From positions 372,001 to 436,000 of the forward strand of contig JAANDG010000042.1 of assembly GCA_036852015.1 (NCBI GenBank): a stretch of 64,000 nucleotides of DNA, given 5' to 3'. Made by a program: the position numbers and the translations under genes. Of this stretch, positions 1 through 22,282 are shown piece after piece. The stretch is from Pelodera strongyloides (lineage: Eukaryota > Nematoda > Chromadorea > Rhabditida > Rhabditidae). The stretch's first letter is position 1, and the number at the start of each line of letters is the position of its first letter. The notes under the pieces are model-generated. The model had not been told where the DNA came from, ran no database searches, and worked only from the letters and a program-made list of their open reading frames with translations.

Positions 1-127
1 GTTATTTTTTTTGTAACATCTCAGAGACTCCTATTAAGCCCCTATTGACACAGTTCTCAATTTAAACGACCGCCTCGTCCTTCTGTTATGTAATTACAAG
101 TATTAATCTTATAGACTAATTTTGCAG

Positions 128-9238
<9,111 letters not shown>

Positions 9239-11786
9239 TTCAGCGGAGTTATTTGTTTAATAAATTCATGAATTCCGTTCTTCAAACTCAAAGTTGATCT
9301 CAATGTACATATTAAGAACAGTTCAACAAAAGCTTTCGTTGTTTTTTAGCTACGTTTTAACGAGTACTCAAGTTATGTTCAAATACTCTTTGCAAGATGT
9401 TAAACCACTAAAGATACGATGTGTACTTTAATGCATTTGTAAACTAGAATCACTTGTAGTTGAATAAATTGTTTGGTCTACAGATTTCGCTTCTCATGAT
9501 TTTGTGAAAACTACTCATAACAAACAGTTATCAAAGTGTCCTTATTGTTATAAAAAAAAGTCATATTATTGATAACCCATATGCTGTATCTACTGCTAAA
9601 TTGCCTGCGGCATTGCCTCGTCTGACAGGAATTAACAAAGCAAACGTTGGTAACGAAAGTAACAGAGTGAAATCGATCGTCTCAAAATATCAGATCGTTG
9701 GGTGACACCTTCTTCATGAATGATCAGAAAACACTACGGTTAAAAGTATTGGTGTTGTAAACTGTATTTTTCGCGGTTCGGATCAATTTTTTTATTTATC
9801 GTATTAATTATCGTATTGTGCTTAGCGATTCAATGGATACGCTTAAATACTGACATCCCTATCGTTTTTTTGAATGGAGGATCGCCGAAGATCTTCCTCG
9901 AATGTACATATGTGTGTTTTTCTCTTGTTATGTATGGACTAAACACGGCGACAGGCAAAGTATATTGTGCGATCTTGCTAAGTATTAGCTTGCCAAACAT
10001 TTATTTCAAGGCATATGTTTAGAAGGTAAGCATTTAATGTCCGCTTCATATTAAGCGCGGACAAAAACTGAGAATGTCAAGTAGTATTTGCCCCTTTCTT
10101 CCCACAAATGCACTCTCTATCTCCCTGGGGAACTGTCATTCGCCTCACTACCCTTTCACCCCACTTTTGACACCATTTTTTAAAGAAGTTTTATTTGTTA
10201 TGTTCTCATGAAACGGACATTGAGTTCCGTTTTGGCATCGGCAATCTGTTAGGCAAATGGAAAATTCTAACTCATTGTCAGTAACGTTAAAATATATTAA
10301 TTTTAACATTTTTTGTTATATGTAAGAAATTCGACTGTTTTTATTCGACTGTATTTACGTGTCTAGTTTGATTAAAGGCTATACTGAAAAATATTCGTCT
10401 TATTAGGGTTGCGGTTTTATTATGCCAATACACATTGGAACCTTTTTCAGGAACTGGGCAAAATGATTAATAAACATGATTAAAAGCTGTTTTTTTACCT
10501 CATTTCTTGCTTTATATTAATGCTGAGTGAAAAATATTTTGGAACATTTACACTATGTTTCCATACGAAATAAACTTTGATTTCTATTTTGTCTTTCATT
10601 GATGTTGCTCTTTTTTACTTAAATGTTGGAGGCGCAAAATTAGCGCCAAGTTGATGCGTGGTTGTCACGGCAGAGGATCGTTTTCTAACGCCTTCTTTCG
10701 ATTCAATTCCTTCTTTGCTTCAATTTGTTGTGTAAATCTCTGTTGAGCCAATCGTGTCCATGGATCAATTTATTGACAAATAAGCTTTTTAACATTTCAT
10801 CTGCTAAATAGCACAAAGTTTTTTGCCGTACGAAGCGTACTAAAAATAAATATCCCTTTCGAAGTGTTATTTGGGGTGGAATGTTATTTTGAGATTGATG
10901 CTTAATTAGTAGGCGTTGAAGAACACTTATCCCTCATTCGCTAAACACACAATTAGTTGTTTTCTATCCTACGGAAGATGTTATGAATGCCTTGAAGAAG
11001 GAGGAAGCTTAAGATTTGCGATCGCTTCTTTCACAAGTCCGGAAAATAACCTCATTTAAGTAAAGCGTCTTTTCGGTCTTCTGAACTTATTTGTTTTGCT
11101 TATGATCGGGCATATATATTGAGGACTTGCACATAATGTGTCCATTGGGACCTTTTTCAGGAAGTGGGCAAAATGCTACATTGTTGAAGTTAATCGACTG
11201 ACACAGATTTCATGGGTTAACTGCTTTTATGACTATCTACAAACCCTGCGTATGCAAATAGTTACAGAATTTACAACCAGTAGCTACCCTGACTTGTTAT
11301 TGTTATTATTGATTTATTATTTATTATTGAAATTGACTCCAATAGCACATGTACTGGATCTGATCTCTTTTTGAAATATAGAAAAAGAGAAAAGAACAAA
11401 GTGGGTCATCCCGGATTTGTGTTCCGTGTGATTCTTATGCACAGACTTTCTTGTGTGAATTCCTTCGAGACTCTGTTGGCTGCATGCCCTCCACTGGAAG
11501 AATAGCCGCTCTATCATCCTTTGACTACTTCTTCGCATTTCTGCTAACATTCTTTGTTCTTTTTTATCATTTACTTCTTTTTTTTGTATCTATTTGGTGC
11601 CTACTCGCATAAAGTTGATTTTTGTTGTTGTGTTTATATAAATAGCCCGATGTGTCACTTAACTTGCTACATTTGGAAGAAGTGCATGCTAATGCATAAA
11701 ATAGAAGAAGATAATGAGAACACGCTTTTTGACGTCTTCACCTTCTCGAGTTTGGTAATGATGGTCAATTATAAAAACTGTTTTAG
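9239..11786. other. Intergenic region with a degenerate 35-bp repeat
   Basis: NALCN 3' UTR and spacer before the K2P transcription unit. Short open frames here show no splice context or family resemblance. The notable feature is a 35-bp sequence at 10431-10465 repeated at 11141-11175 (31 of 35 identical, core CCTTTTTCAGGAA). Confidence 0.6.
9463..9468 (+). terminator. Candidate poly(A) signal of the NALCN gene
   Basis: AATAAA 225 bp downstream of the NALCN stop codon. Another AATAAA at 9259-9264 is only about 20 bp after the stop, which is very close. Confidence 0.5.
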
Positions 11787-12585
11787 GATGGTGCTGCCGG
11801 TGGGGGCTCCGAAGAGCCATTTCCTAGCAGGCACATGGGGAGGACATCGGTCTTCTAGGAGTGCAGCTGCCCAACAACAACTGCAGGTAGTTGCATAAAG
11901 CAGACATAGTCATTTATGCCCTGCTAAAACAAAAAAAAAAGGGGATAAGCCGCTCACCAATTATTTTACTATTAGTCAGGTTTAAATATGCACAACATAA
12001 ACATTATAATCAGCAAGTAAATAAGTTCCACTTAGCCCCTACTTCCTCCGCCTGTGTTCGTGTCGCACACTGCACAACAATCACACACCGAAATGGAACT
12101 CGGAATGGCAAAGACTAGCACAGGAGGCTTCTTCGCAAGCGTAGGTTTTATAAAGACGAGTTGTTCAGTTAAGAAGGTTATGTATCGTTACAAGCTTGAG
12201 AGCCATATAAAGTACAACGTTCTGCCACTAAAAGTACGCACCGTCAGACACTATTTTCTCCAAATATAACGAATTGGTAATTTAAGGGTTTGCTTCGCAC
12301 ACCTCGGACGCGTCCGCGTGCACTGTCCATGCAGCACATACCAACAAGCTCCTCTATTGATGAGCTTGATAGGAACATCATAGCTGCACAAAGACGACGA
12401 CACAGACACCAGATACATCAGCAACATCCGGTAAATGGACCTAAAGCTCTCCATCTGGGAAAACTATACCCTGAATGCTTGGTTTACGAACGCAGACTCA
12501 TTCGCTCAATTTTAGATGCCTCGTTATTACCAACTACACCACGATGAAGCAATGGAACTGTTGATGCTCCTGAACCAAGGACAAG
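11787..12585 (+). CDS. K2P channel: most distal alternative 5' exons (three exons)
   Basis: Exons 11788-11886, 12287-12430 and 12516-12585 join in phase (0, 0) and the last ends in phase 1. Translation starts at ATG 11788, directly after an acceptor-like TTTTAG that could be a spliced-leader site. The 104-residue product is polar: a Q-rich segment, then PRTRPRALSMQHIPTSSS, a basic run AAQRRRHRHQ and an acidic end. Spliced to the shared exon at 35122 the full channel would be 574 residues, close to the roughly 590 I remember for C. elegans UNC-58. The 12516 exon also begins with ATG and might be an independent start. That this tail belongs to the K2P gene is inferred from strand, order and phase. 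Confidence 0.55.
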
Positions 12586-13242
12586 GTTAGCATAACCTTT
12601 AGCCTTATTTGATCATATTTTTGCCGATCCATTGCACCTAGCACATACAAGTTGTCGTCAAATAACAGGAATCGTGTAAGTGGTTTTTCTATACATCGTG
12701 CGTACATCCAGTGCCATACCGTAGTAATGTTGTTATTGCGCTACAGAGTTATGTTTATAAGGCTACTACTTTTGCTCGTGTTCACTATCCTATTTTGATG
12801 TTAATTGTTTATGTTTAAAACGCGTCGCAGGGATTATCGTGTGAGACCTTCATAAAGAGGCACATCGAAACAAAAAGCATGTTAGTTTCTTATTATAACC
12901 ACCAGTTCCTGATTCCTCTCTGTTACTCATTTAGTGTTACTTTATACTGCGTAACCAGACTTTGATTTTGTCGGTGTTATGAAATTTTTTGTTTCATTTT
13001 AAAGACTGCATAATATAAGATTCCTGGATTCCTGGCGCATATAACCCGTCATCAGTTGCATAGGATGCGGGGGTACTTTTTCCATAAATGATTCTTTAAC
13101 ACGAAAGATACGATGAGTATTTAAGTATCTATATCATTACTTTATATAGAAAATTCTATTTATGGGTTGTTACGATATTGACGTTGTACTGTTGTCGTTT
13201 TATTAGACTGTGTTTGTTATTTGATTGTGTTCTAGTTAAAGA

Positions 13243-13375
13243 ATGCCCATACTTATTCCTGGTACAAACGACGAGGTCTATCACGGTAGCCTCCGGAGGA
13301 AATCCAGACATTATTCTAAGAGGAAATGCTCGTTGATGGTCACTATTAATGCCACACCCACTGCTTGGTATGAAG
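13243..13375 (+). CDS. K2P channel: alternative first exon B
   Basis: ATG at 13243 follows an acceptor-like TGTTCTAG about 9 bp upstream. The 44-codon open frame ends ...TAWYE and runs into a strong donor (G|GTAAGT) in phase 1. The N-terminus MPILIPGTND is followed by a basic stretch (RRKSRHYSKRK). It would splice to 35122. Which gene it belongs to is inferred. Confidence 0.5.
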
Positions 13376-15015
13376 GTAAGTCACCAGATGTCATCAATTC
13401 ATCGAATCTTCGTTTTTATGTTGAGGCTACGGGAGAATATAACTAAAAAGAATCATTTTTTTGCAATTGAAGCTAACATTTTAAGCTCCTTCGATCGGTC
13501 GAAACACACAAAAATAGTACATTTACATCATTGTCAGTGGTTGTTGTTTGCCATAAAGTCACAATTGTACCTATCGAGAAACTATTAACAGTTTCTTAAC
13601 CTTTTCCGGTTCTTATCCATAGGTTAATCATTGCGAGGAATTCTTTATTGGAGTGCTTTTTGATTTGCATGCTGAATGAAAGGAAACAGATTTGTGTGCA
13701 AAGTGTTTTTCGACGGATGTGCCAAGTGAGAGCGGGGTTTGGCATCCATGTGCCACCCTCACTTTCTGAATGCCCAACTAAATGAACAGAAGAACTCGAA
13801 ATGAGAATCAAACACTGAATCAGAGGCCAAATACATGTTCACAACATCCACATATAATCCTCCCTAAAGTTACTTACTTGATTCATTTGCATTATCACGG
13901 TGAAATTCTTATGAACTATGATAATTATCAATTAGTTCAAAGTAGCTGACTTCAAGCGCCTATACATATGGATATATTTATTTTCGGCATAAACGCGTTT
14001 TTTTGGACTACGAAGCGGTTATGATCCCAAAAAAGTGTCGTCGTGAAAATTAGGTTAACTTTAGTGTCCACCCTCTGCCAAGAGAGTTTATAGAGTTATC
14101 GTTTGATGCTAGAGCATTTCTGGATATATGTATATAGATATAGATATAGATTTTCCCACTTAGCAGTCGTAAATTTCAAATTCACAGACTTTTCTCCATA
14201 CGTTTATTCTTATCTTTCCATCTGAATAATATTTTTAGAAACATTTATTTACTGATGCACTAAGTTTCAGATAAACTAATGATATTCACAGGTAGTGTTT
14301 AGAATTACAATTGTCGTCGTTGCGCATGGCTTTTTAGATATACGAATATTTAGCCCGTTTTTGTGTCATGATTCATTATTGATATCAATTGCTTGAAGAA
14401 GGTTTTCGCACGTACCTTCATTCCAATGTCGTTCATCAAAGTTTGCATATCCTGTCTGATTTACTTCCCGCTTGAAAGTTGTTTGCAAAAATAAAAGCTC
14501 ACATTATTTCAAATACCTTTCTTTTCACGCAGCGGGAGTCCATTGTGGATTGCTTCTACCCAGTACTGAACGACTCGATTGTTGTTCTAAAAGAGGTGTT
14601 TGAAAACTCAGTTTTTTTTTGTAAACTACGTTGTCTGGAGGTGCCAGAATATTCAGCACAACTTTTTTTCTTAATTTTTGAATATACAATTCTCTTCAAA
14701 TCATCAATAATGCTAGAACTAGAGTGATCGTGATTGACTGCATGCAATCTGCTAATTATTTGCAAGGCATTGTTTTGGTCATTAGGTCAATGGTGCATGG
14801 TTCCGGCTTAGTTCCAGACTGAAACGAACATTGGAACATTGTGTACTAATCAGGAACAGAGAAGTGGTTATATATAAAGCGATGTTGGCAACATCATAGG
14901 CCTTATTATGCGTAACAAGTGAAGAGGAAGCAAGCTAAACCACAAAAGCTAGAATGACCAGTAGTGGTCATTGCTAGAACTAGCAGTAGCTGAATTCCCT
15001 GAATTCCTACAACCT

Positions 15016-15374
15016 ATGGTTGTTAAGTCACATAAAATGGAACGTGCTACAGCAGAGGTAGGTCTTCACGATACGTATTTTGCCGTTTTAATTGTTTTTA
15101 TTTACCGCAATTTCTTTTCTCCGTGAGCAAGGCTCGTTTTTTCTCACATTGCAACAGTGGTAAGTTCATAATTGACCGAGCTATTCACAATCTTCGATTG
15201 TTATTCAGGCAATGTTTGTCTCATGGGCTCTCCGTTCATTCCGGGACAGTCTCATTCAAGTCGATCCCCTTGCTGCAGCTATTGCACAAAAAGCACAGGG
15301 AAAGAGACCGCTACCCACTGTTTCAAGAACTCCCCTCCTCCTTCAGTTTACGCCATTTGGAGCGGCCACATTAG
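15016..15374 (+). CDS. K2P channel: alternative 5' exons C (two exons)
   Basis: Exon 15016-15057 encodes 14 residues beginning MVVKSHKMER and ends at a strong phase-0 donor (GAG|GTAGGT). Exon 15209-15374 opens after TTATTCAG in the same frame (A-M-F-V-S-W...) and ends in phase 1 (G|GTAAGG). The second exon has its own ATG at 15212, so it could also be a first exon. The product is rich in proline, alanine and basic residues, without a membrane segment. Confidence 0.5.
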
Positions 15375-17865
15375 GTAAGGTGCACGTAGGGATGCACCTT
15401 CTAGACACATATCAGCACAAGTATTCAAAGATAGAAAATTCCACGCGGCAGTTATTTGCATTCACTCGAATCGCTAGATGGTAGTTGGGGACAGTATGAA
15501 TCTCGTTAGTCCATTCTCTATGATGAGTTACTTACATTACAGTAATGACTTCTTCCTTTTGTCTTTCGGCCGAAAAGAAGTAACCATTTTTCATCAAACC
15601 ACATAGTTTGCGAAAAAATTCGAACAGGATCGCCTTTTCATATCTTTTTGCAATGTATCCACGAAAAACTATAGCGTGATTTTTATAAAAACGTATTTAA
15701 ACTGTTAGTTTTGCGTGGTGCTGGCAGTGAAACTTACTAAAACTGTATTTTAGCTGGACTTCGACAAGCTGACGGTAGGTTTACCAAAGAATTCGTATTG
15801 AGTGTTGTCTAATCTTGCAGGTAGGGTGGTAGTAATTGAGACAACCACTGGTACTCACTTGTGCTACACCGTTTCATGCACAGTCATGCACACTAGCTCA
15901 CTTGTAAACACGAAGCACTTAGTTTCCTGAACTCTTATATTCTCGCTCATTGCCAGGAAAGCAACAACCTGCAGCCAACAATAGGGGACTGCATTGATAA
16001 ATCTCCGGACTTAACTTGCCTTTCGAGAGCTTTATTTTATGAGAATTCTGGGTGCAAAAAGTGCACTCGAAAAAAACGAACCAGTGAATCACTGAACAAA
16101 AAGGAAAATTCGAATAATGTATTTGTTCATTAGTTAAATAGAAAAAAAACGTCGCTTGGGGTCCAAAAGAAAGTTACCCACAAACAAATACGAAGTTGGG
16201 TGTTTTGTTGAGTATTCAACTAAAGTCAGAAATTAACCCCTGGAGGCGAAAGGCTGAGTCCTTAATTTTCTTTCACAGAATGTATTCCGAAAACATAAAT
16301 TTAACAACCAGCAATTATTCCCGTGCCTTTGGGGTAATATTGCGGAATCTTTTTGCAAACCGCTTCTCCTAATGAAGCGTTCTGAAATTAATTGCTTCTT
16401 CATATATACATGCGTATAATTGGCGAGTGATGCAATATCAAGCTTGACCTATGAAGCTCGATAGTCTCTTTGATGTCTGGTTTTTTTGTTCAGTTTAATG
16501 GCTCCATTCGAATAGACTAAAATACTATGTTATATTTTAGAAGCAGTGGCTAATATCAGAAACAAACACTCCGGAATCGCTTGTATCACTTTGTTCCGAT
16601 TAATTCGAACAGCGAAGTTGGACAGAAAATGTCACGCACATGATATTTCGTACTACCCGCTTCCTCTCCCGGGTTGCTTGAAGAAGGAATGTTAACAAAG
16701 CATTAGGCTGATGAACATTAATTAAATATAATATCCTTGATCACAAAATAAGGTGGAGTGCATTTATGTTGTAAATCACGGAGCACCAGTCCTTATGTAA
16801 AATTAACACATTGGGGTAGCGAAATAACTGTACCACCGAGCATCACAAAGTAAATGTGATGTCGTATATAAGTTTGAGTCCTTGTCCTTTCCGTTTTGCT
16901 TCTTTCTTTCTATTCTGTCAATATGGACACTCCCCTAGACACGATACCAAAAAAAGTGCTCCTTCTTCAGCAACTTTACATATAGAGCCAACAAGTTAAT
17001 TCTTTACTTTCTCCCATTATTATTTTATTAATTTCTCCCATTTTTATCCTTTGATCAACGTTCACGCCATCAACGTTAACTAATTGCAAGTTTTCGAAAG
17101 TTATTGATATCAAAACAGTTCCTAAAATGGCATTCCATTTGAGTTCATAAATTGCTCGTAAAGAAGGACAAGCGACAATAAAGAAACGCGCTCGATATTA
17201 TATACGTAACAGAATGATTAGATACTTAGTGGATTATTGACAGATTGCTGTTCGTTAGAGGAGAGTATTACAATGTAAGCACAAACTGTACTGTAGAATA
17301 AGTATAAGTAATTGTGCTCATTTGTGGATCACAAATTTTGAGTTAGCAACTTATTTTCCGAGCCGTTCCAACTTCCTCATATATATTTCTACATTTTGGG
17401 CTTTTTCTAGGAGAACGTTGTGAAAAAGAGCGCATTTTGGCACATTCTCAATCTCTTACATTGCTTCTGTCCATCATAGACACACTTGCTTAAATGACTG
17501 CCTGGGGAGTGCATAAGACAACTTCTACAGAGTACATACAATAATAAACATGGGATGGGAATGAATGCAAAAAAGAAGCACATTATTTCGTGATAGGAAC
17601 CAAGTTCGTATTCCAAAAGAAACGCGGAGATCTACATTTCGAATCTTGAAAGATCTATAGTTATCTCAGAAGTTTGAGAAATATTACCACAATTTTCATT
17701 TCCTTCCTAAAAGATTGTTTTCTCCAAGTCGTTGTGTTTTCCCGTTCTCTCTTTTCCACATCTTCTCTCATCCATTCGACTGAAGTGTGAATTCTCCGCT
17801 TGTTATAACTAGGCCGTTATAATTTTGTCTTGTTTCACGCCAGCTGCGCCCAGGGCCGACCCACG

Positions 17866-18208
17866 ATGCTCCAGTCAATGTCAGTGCATCTGATGGCCGA
17901 AGGAGGAGGCAGTCCTTCCAGACGCGCTTCACGCTGTCCCTCACGTCGGAGTGTCGTCATTGCAAATCAGAGCACCGTTCTATTCAACCAGAGCCAACTG
18001 CCCCATCCTGCCACCTTGGCCCTCCCGGTTTATGCGGGAGCACCCGCTTTCAACAACAACAACTGTATTCCTCCACAGATACCGTTGATACTCCCTCCAG
18101 ATTCACTAGAACCTTCTCCAAGTATTGAAAATCCAATCGGATGGGCGATTTTCAATCCTCTACCATCTCGTGAGGCATCAAAGGACAGATCGCCGCGACA
18201 GAAAAGAG
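17866..18208 (+). CDS. K2P channel: alternative first exon D
   Basis: A long open exon of 114 codons. Translation probably begins at ATG 17866 after the acceptor TTTCACGCCAG (ends 17843). It ends in phase 1 at G|GTAAAT. The protein is a low-complexity cytoplasmic-type tail: a Ser/Arg-rich start (SPSRRASRCPSRRS), then a Pro-rich middle and the basic end SPRQKR. It can splice in frame to 35122. Length, composition and splice phase argue that it is real coding sequence. Confidence 0.6.
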
Positions 18209-19165
18209 GTAAATTTCATACCCTTTCATACTTTGTACTTTACATGTTTTGTTTTACTAAGTGTTTATTATTTCCTAATTTTCAATGGATGTAAAGCGAG
18301 GTATGTTACTCATCCACAGAAATTAACTGTTATTGATGACTTGATTTTTGCGCCTCCGAGCATATAATGTCCTCAAGCGGACAACTCAAAACGCATTTCA
18401 AATGGGTACAATTTGTCCGCCATTTACCGGACGTTAACTTGTAGGCGAAGAACCGAAGGGCATATTATATATTACTTGGCTTAATGACTCTTAGGGGAGG
18501 TGTTCACTCATTCTTCATTGCGTATGCCCCCAAACAGACAAGGGTCGTATACAAAAAAGTTTGTGCCGAAGAAGGTCTTATGTGTTTTCGGGACCACAAT
18601 GCATCTTAGAAAGCTGCATCATCATTCTCAGCTAGCCAGTTCAGTTTCCAACGTGATAATTCATTTGCCCCTTGTTTTCTTTTATGACAACTGTCTTATT
18701 TAATCTTAGAATTGATATGTTTCAGGGAGTTCTTCTTTTTCGATTAGAGTTCGCATGTAGTTGTTAAAATTAGGATAAAACAATTAGGATAATTGTGCAT
18801 AAAACCCATTTTTTTGTTAGCAACAACGTTAGAGAGACGTCGTTTTCCAACAACATTGTTAAAAATCATACGTTCCGTTATTGGTTACAGCGTATTCAAC
18901 CCAGAGTAGCTAACCTGTCTATGAAACAATCATAGTTTGTGCATTTTGTATTTCTTCCAAAGAAAATCTAACATTTTGTGTGTTATGCAGGGTGTCACTG
19001 ATGACTGATGATTTTACAGAAACATGCAGAAAAAGAAAACGAACAGCCGTTTATTACAAATAATTGCAACTTTCTTTGTTTCCCTTTATAATCGGCCTGT
19101 TATCCGCAGATATATTCCAAGCGAATTTCTCACTGCCATTTTTCTCAGCAAAAAATGTCTGGAAA

Positions 19166-19761
19166 ATGTTTCGAGGCCTGAAATCCCAAAGTAGCAGTTT
19201 GTTTATGCTGGCAGACGAAAATTGCGTAAGTCTAGAATTTTTCAGACTCTGGCATCCCAGATCTTCCTTTCTCTGAAATTAGACTCATTCAAAGAATCAC
19301 ATATTTTTATGACATTCAGCGAACGTCTCTCCCTTCCAAGTTCGAGACGTTTTTATTCAAGTTTAAACTGAAGTTGTTCCACCATTGTTTCAAAGACCCT
19401 CCATTAAAATGAAACACTATTGAGTTGATGTTAATGGTGCTTTCGACTATATAATATTTTTGAAGTAGGAGGAAACATTGTTAACGATTCGAAATGTGGA
19501 GCACCGATTCACCAATGATACAAAATTGCTGAGACGGGCTTGAAAGTATTATGAAAGAATGTGCATTAAATATATTCAGAATAAAGCGGTTTATTAGGCT
19601 ACACCATCAACGATTCTAAAAAGAGTCTTAATTATGGCTGATTATCATGGACACCAGCGATCTAATACGGATAAGTAATGCAAAATATAGTTTGACTTTT
19701 TCTCGCCAACAGGAATCTTTCTTCCATCAGGATTCAGCACAATCTAACATTGGTGCTTTTG
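19166..19761 (+). CDS. K2P channel: alternative 5' exons E (two exons)
   Basis: Exon 19166-19225 (20 codons, MFRGLKSQSSS...) sits just after the acceptor-like TTTTTCTCAG and ends in phase 0 at GC|GTAAGT context. Exon 19713-19761 opens after CCAACAG, adds 16 codons (ESFFHQDSAQ...) and ends in phase 1 at G|GTAAGA. The two-step design matches group C. Ownership by the K2P gene is inferred. Confidence 0.45.
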
Positions 19762-22242
19762 GTAAGAAATTCTAATTCCATACTTAAGCATGTTTGCTAC
19801 ATAACTATGGAGCTCTGCTGTTGATCATCACCATTATCATTCTTTATCATCAACACATTACGGATGTGACCAATGGAAAAAAACGCGGCCTCACCTTGTT
19901 TCTTGATGAAGTTATAACGTGTCTACTTCCCATTTGCCACTATGCTGCATATTTTCGAGGTCTTCACAATTTTTCACTAGCATCTTGTCCTTATTGAAAA
20001 ATTTGATATAAACTGAAAAAAATATGAAAATAGTGTTTTGCAGTTTGTAACATTGCGTTGAAATGTTCAGTAAGTGTTCAGGTAATTTTAAAGGAATTCT
20101 CAAATCGATGTAATATCTCTAGAATAAGCATTGTCTTGGACAATTGTCCAATCCATTGTTTGTTATCCAGGTTGTGGCCAAATAGTTGTAAGAGTAGCGT
20201 GAAATATGGAGACGAGTCAGCCCAGACCATCCTCCACGTAGGAAGAGATGGCTCGGATTACAAGCTCAAGGAAAATGGCACTAAGCTCGACATGAGATCT
20301 CAAGGCCTCGAACGAAAATCCCCTTGTTTTGTTTCAACACTCAGTTTTTTTTTTGCTTGATGGGTTAAAAAATCCTACGTAACCACAGTTCGCCATTTAT
20401 CATGAGCATCTTCCATTAATTTGTAGGCCAAACCCATAATCTCGAGATTCTCTTGTGACAATTGGCAATTTGTTAGGAATTTGAGAAGTCACGGAGAAAA
20501 CCCAACCCAAAATCCATTCGCAAGGTTTTTCGCTTGTTCTCGATTTACATAGCGAAAAAATATATTGTAAAATGCTCCAAAATATCCTTTTCCATTGTTG
20601 AAGTAATTTAGTTCTCTGATATGTGGGTTTTTTATACAGAATGGAAATTGAAGAGTTGTTTTCATAAGAAAAATAGCTCTTGCGGTCCCCATTCTTTAGA
20701 ATAAATTTTTGGGATTAAGTTGTCAGCCTGTTTCCCTAGCGTTGTTCGTTCAAGTTGCTCACATTTTCCACAACTATGAACTGTTGGTTTCAGTTAATCT
20801 TCAACAGTCACGTGTCTAACCCAATGAGTTCTCAGTTGTAAGTCGGGAACTTATGCAAATAAGTCCCCAGAGGTTCGATCCCACAGGCCGACCCTTGACA
20901 ACGTTTTTCGCGTCTTTGTTTCAACAACACAGACTCGTTGCTCATCCGCTTTTTTCGCAAAAAATCACTTCATAAGAATGTTTGCATTACTGGCTAAATT
21001 ATATTGAACCACCTTTTTTTGCTGTTAAAGAAAGTTCGAAAAGTGATAACTGGCCTATCGTGTTCCCTAACGAGCCAATTGTTCTCAACGCTATATCCCG
21101 TATATGGCTGAGGCTATCAATGGTTCTCCTTGGTGCGTTTTTCACACGGTGGTGCTCAATCAAATAGTCAGAGAATGGGCCTCGAACCATTATTTCCCGC
21201 ACCCTTTAATCGCCACTTTCCGCTACAAATAGCGCTTTACCTCGAAAAAAATTGGGCACGTCTTTGTGAACCCTTACACTTATTGGAACGGATTTGTCGT
21301 GAGATATATCTATTCTAGTTGTTAGAAAGCTCAGTTTACTAGTGTTTGAAGCGCAGTTGTATCTCGTTTGCAGCTATCTATCTAGTTCGATTAGCAACAT
21401 ACATTGACATGCTAGCTACGTGTGTTTTCTATGCAATTGGTGCTCCCATGCTTATACCGCGGGCACTTTGAGTCTCGTTAACAGATGATTTATTACGACA
21501 TTTTTATGAATGTGGGTAAATTTGAGGGGAAAAAAACGCGCGGAGAAATGAGTTGGGTAGGTCTGTCTTTGGTCTAAACGTTTTCTCAATATGATTTATT
21601 CCTTGCAAAATGCACCTTTTTCATTCACGTAATTTGATGTCGTTCAAAACCTTGCACTGTTTCAAGAATGCGCTTTCGCTTTGCAAGTAACAAAAGCCAT
21701 TTGAGGTTTTAGCAATGCAGTTCTAAAACACATATGGTCTTTAGAACAGTCGCTCTAAACATAAGTGCGCAACTAATCGCATTTCTAAGAACTTATGCAT
21801 CCAAAGTTAATATTTTGCAGACCGCTACCCGTTTTCAAACTTCCTCTATTCTTATTTGAACTAAGAATATATACATATATCCCTTAGCTAAGAATGAATA
21901 AATATCATTGACTGCGAAATGAAATAACTTACCATAGTGTTAAAATATTTCGATTTAATAACCTGCGCTAAAAACGAAAAAACTTACTAAAAACTATTTA
22001 CGAAAAAACTTGCAATAGCACTGTAAATATTTTGGGCGAACCATGACTTAATATTTTGGTGTTGATCATGTGATTTCATAGTCTAATAATACGTGCAAGC
22101 CAAACTAGACTGCTACCTTGAACCAGGAAATCTTTTGGAGAAGTAGTGTGACTCGTCTTTGTTTAATAATCATTGTGAGGAGATTTTTCATTGTAGTTGT
22201 AGACATCGCTAGTTCATCTCACAGAACCACGGCGCCGGAGGG

Positions 22243-22282
22243 ATGTACCTCATGAATGTTTCAGGACATATTGTGCAGAGGG
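22243..22282 (+). CDS. K2P channel: short candidate first exon F
   Basis: ATG 22243 opens a 13-codon frame (MYLMNVSGHIVQR) that ends in phase 1 at G|GTGAGA, with the acceptor-like TCTCACAG about 18 bp upstream. It is too short to judge by composition; phase and flanking sites are the only support. Confidence 0.3.

Noticed and set aside
14479..14727. 82-codon plus-strand frame preceded by TTTTCACGCAG
   Set aside because: No donor in a useful phase, a hydrophobic product and no relation to neighbouring exons.
21175..21298. 41-codon plus-strand frame ending in a phase-1 donor, possibly another K2P first exon
   Set aside because: Donor and acceptor are weak and an antisense frame is equally open; kept out of the exon list.
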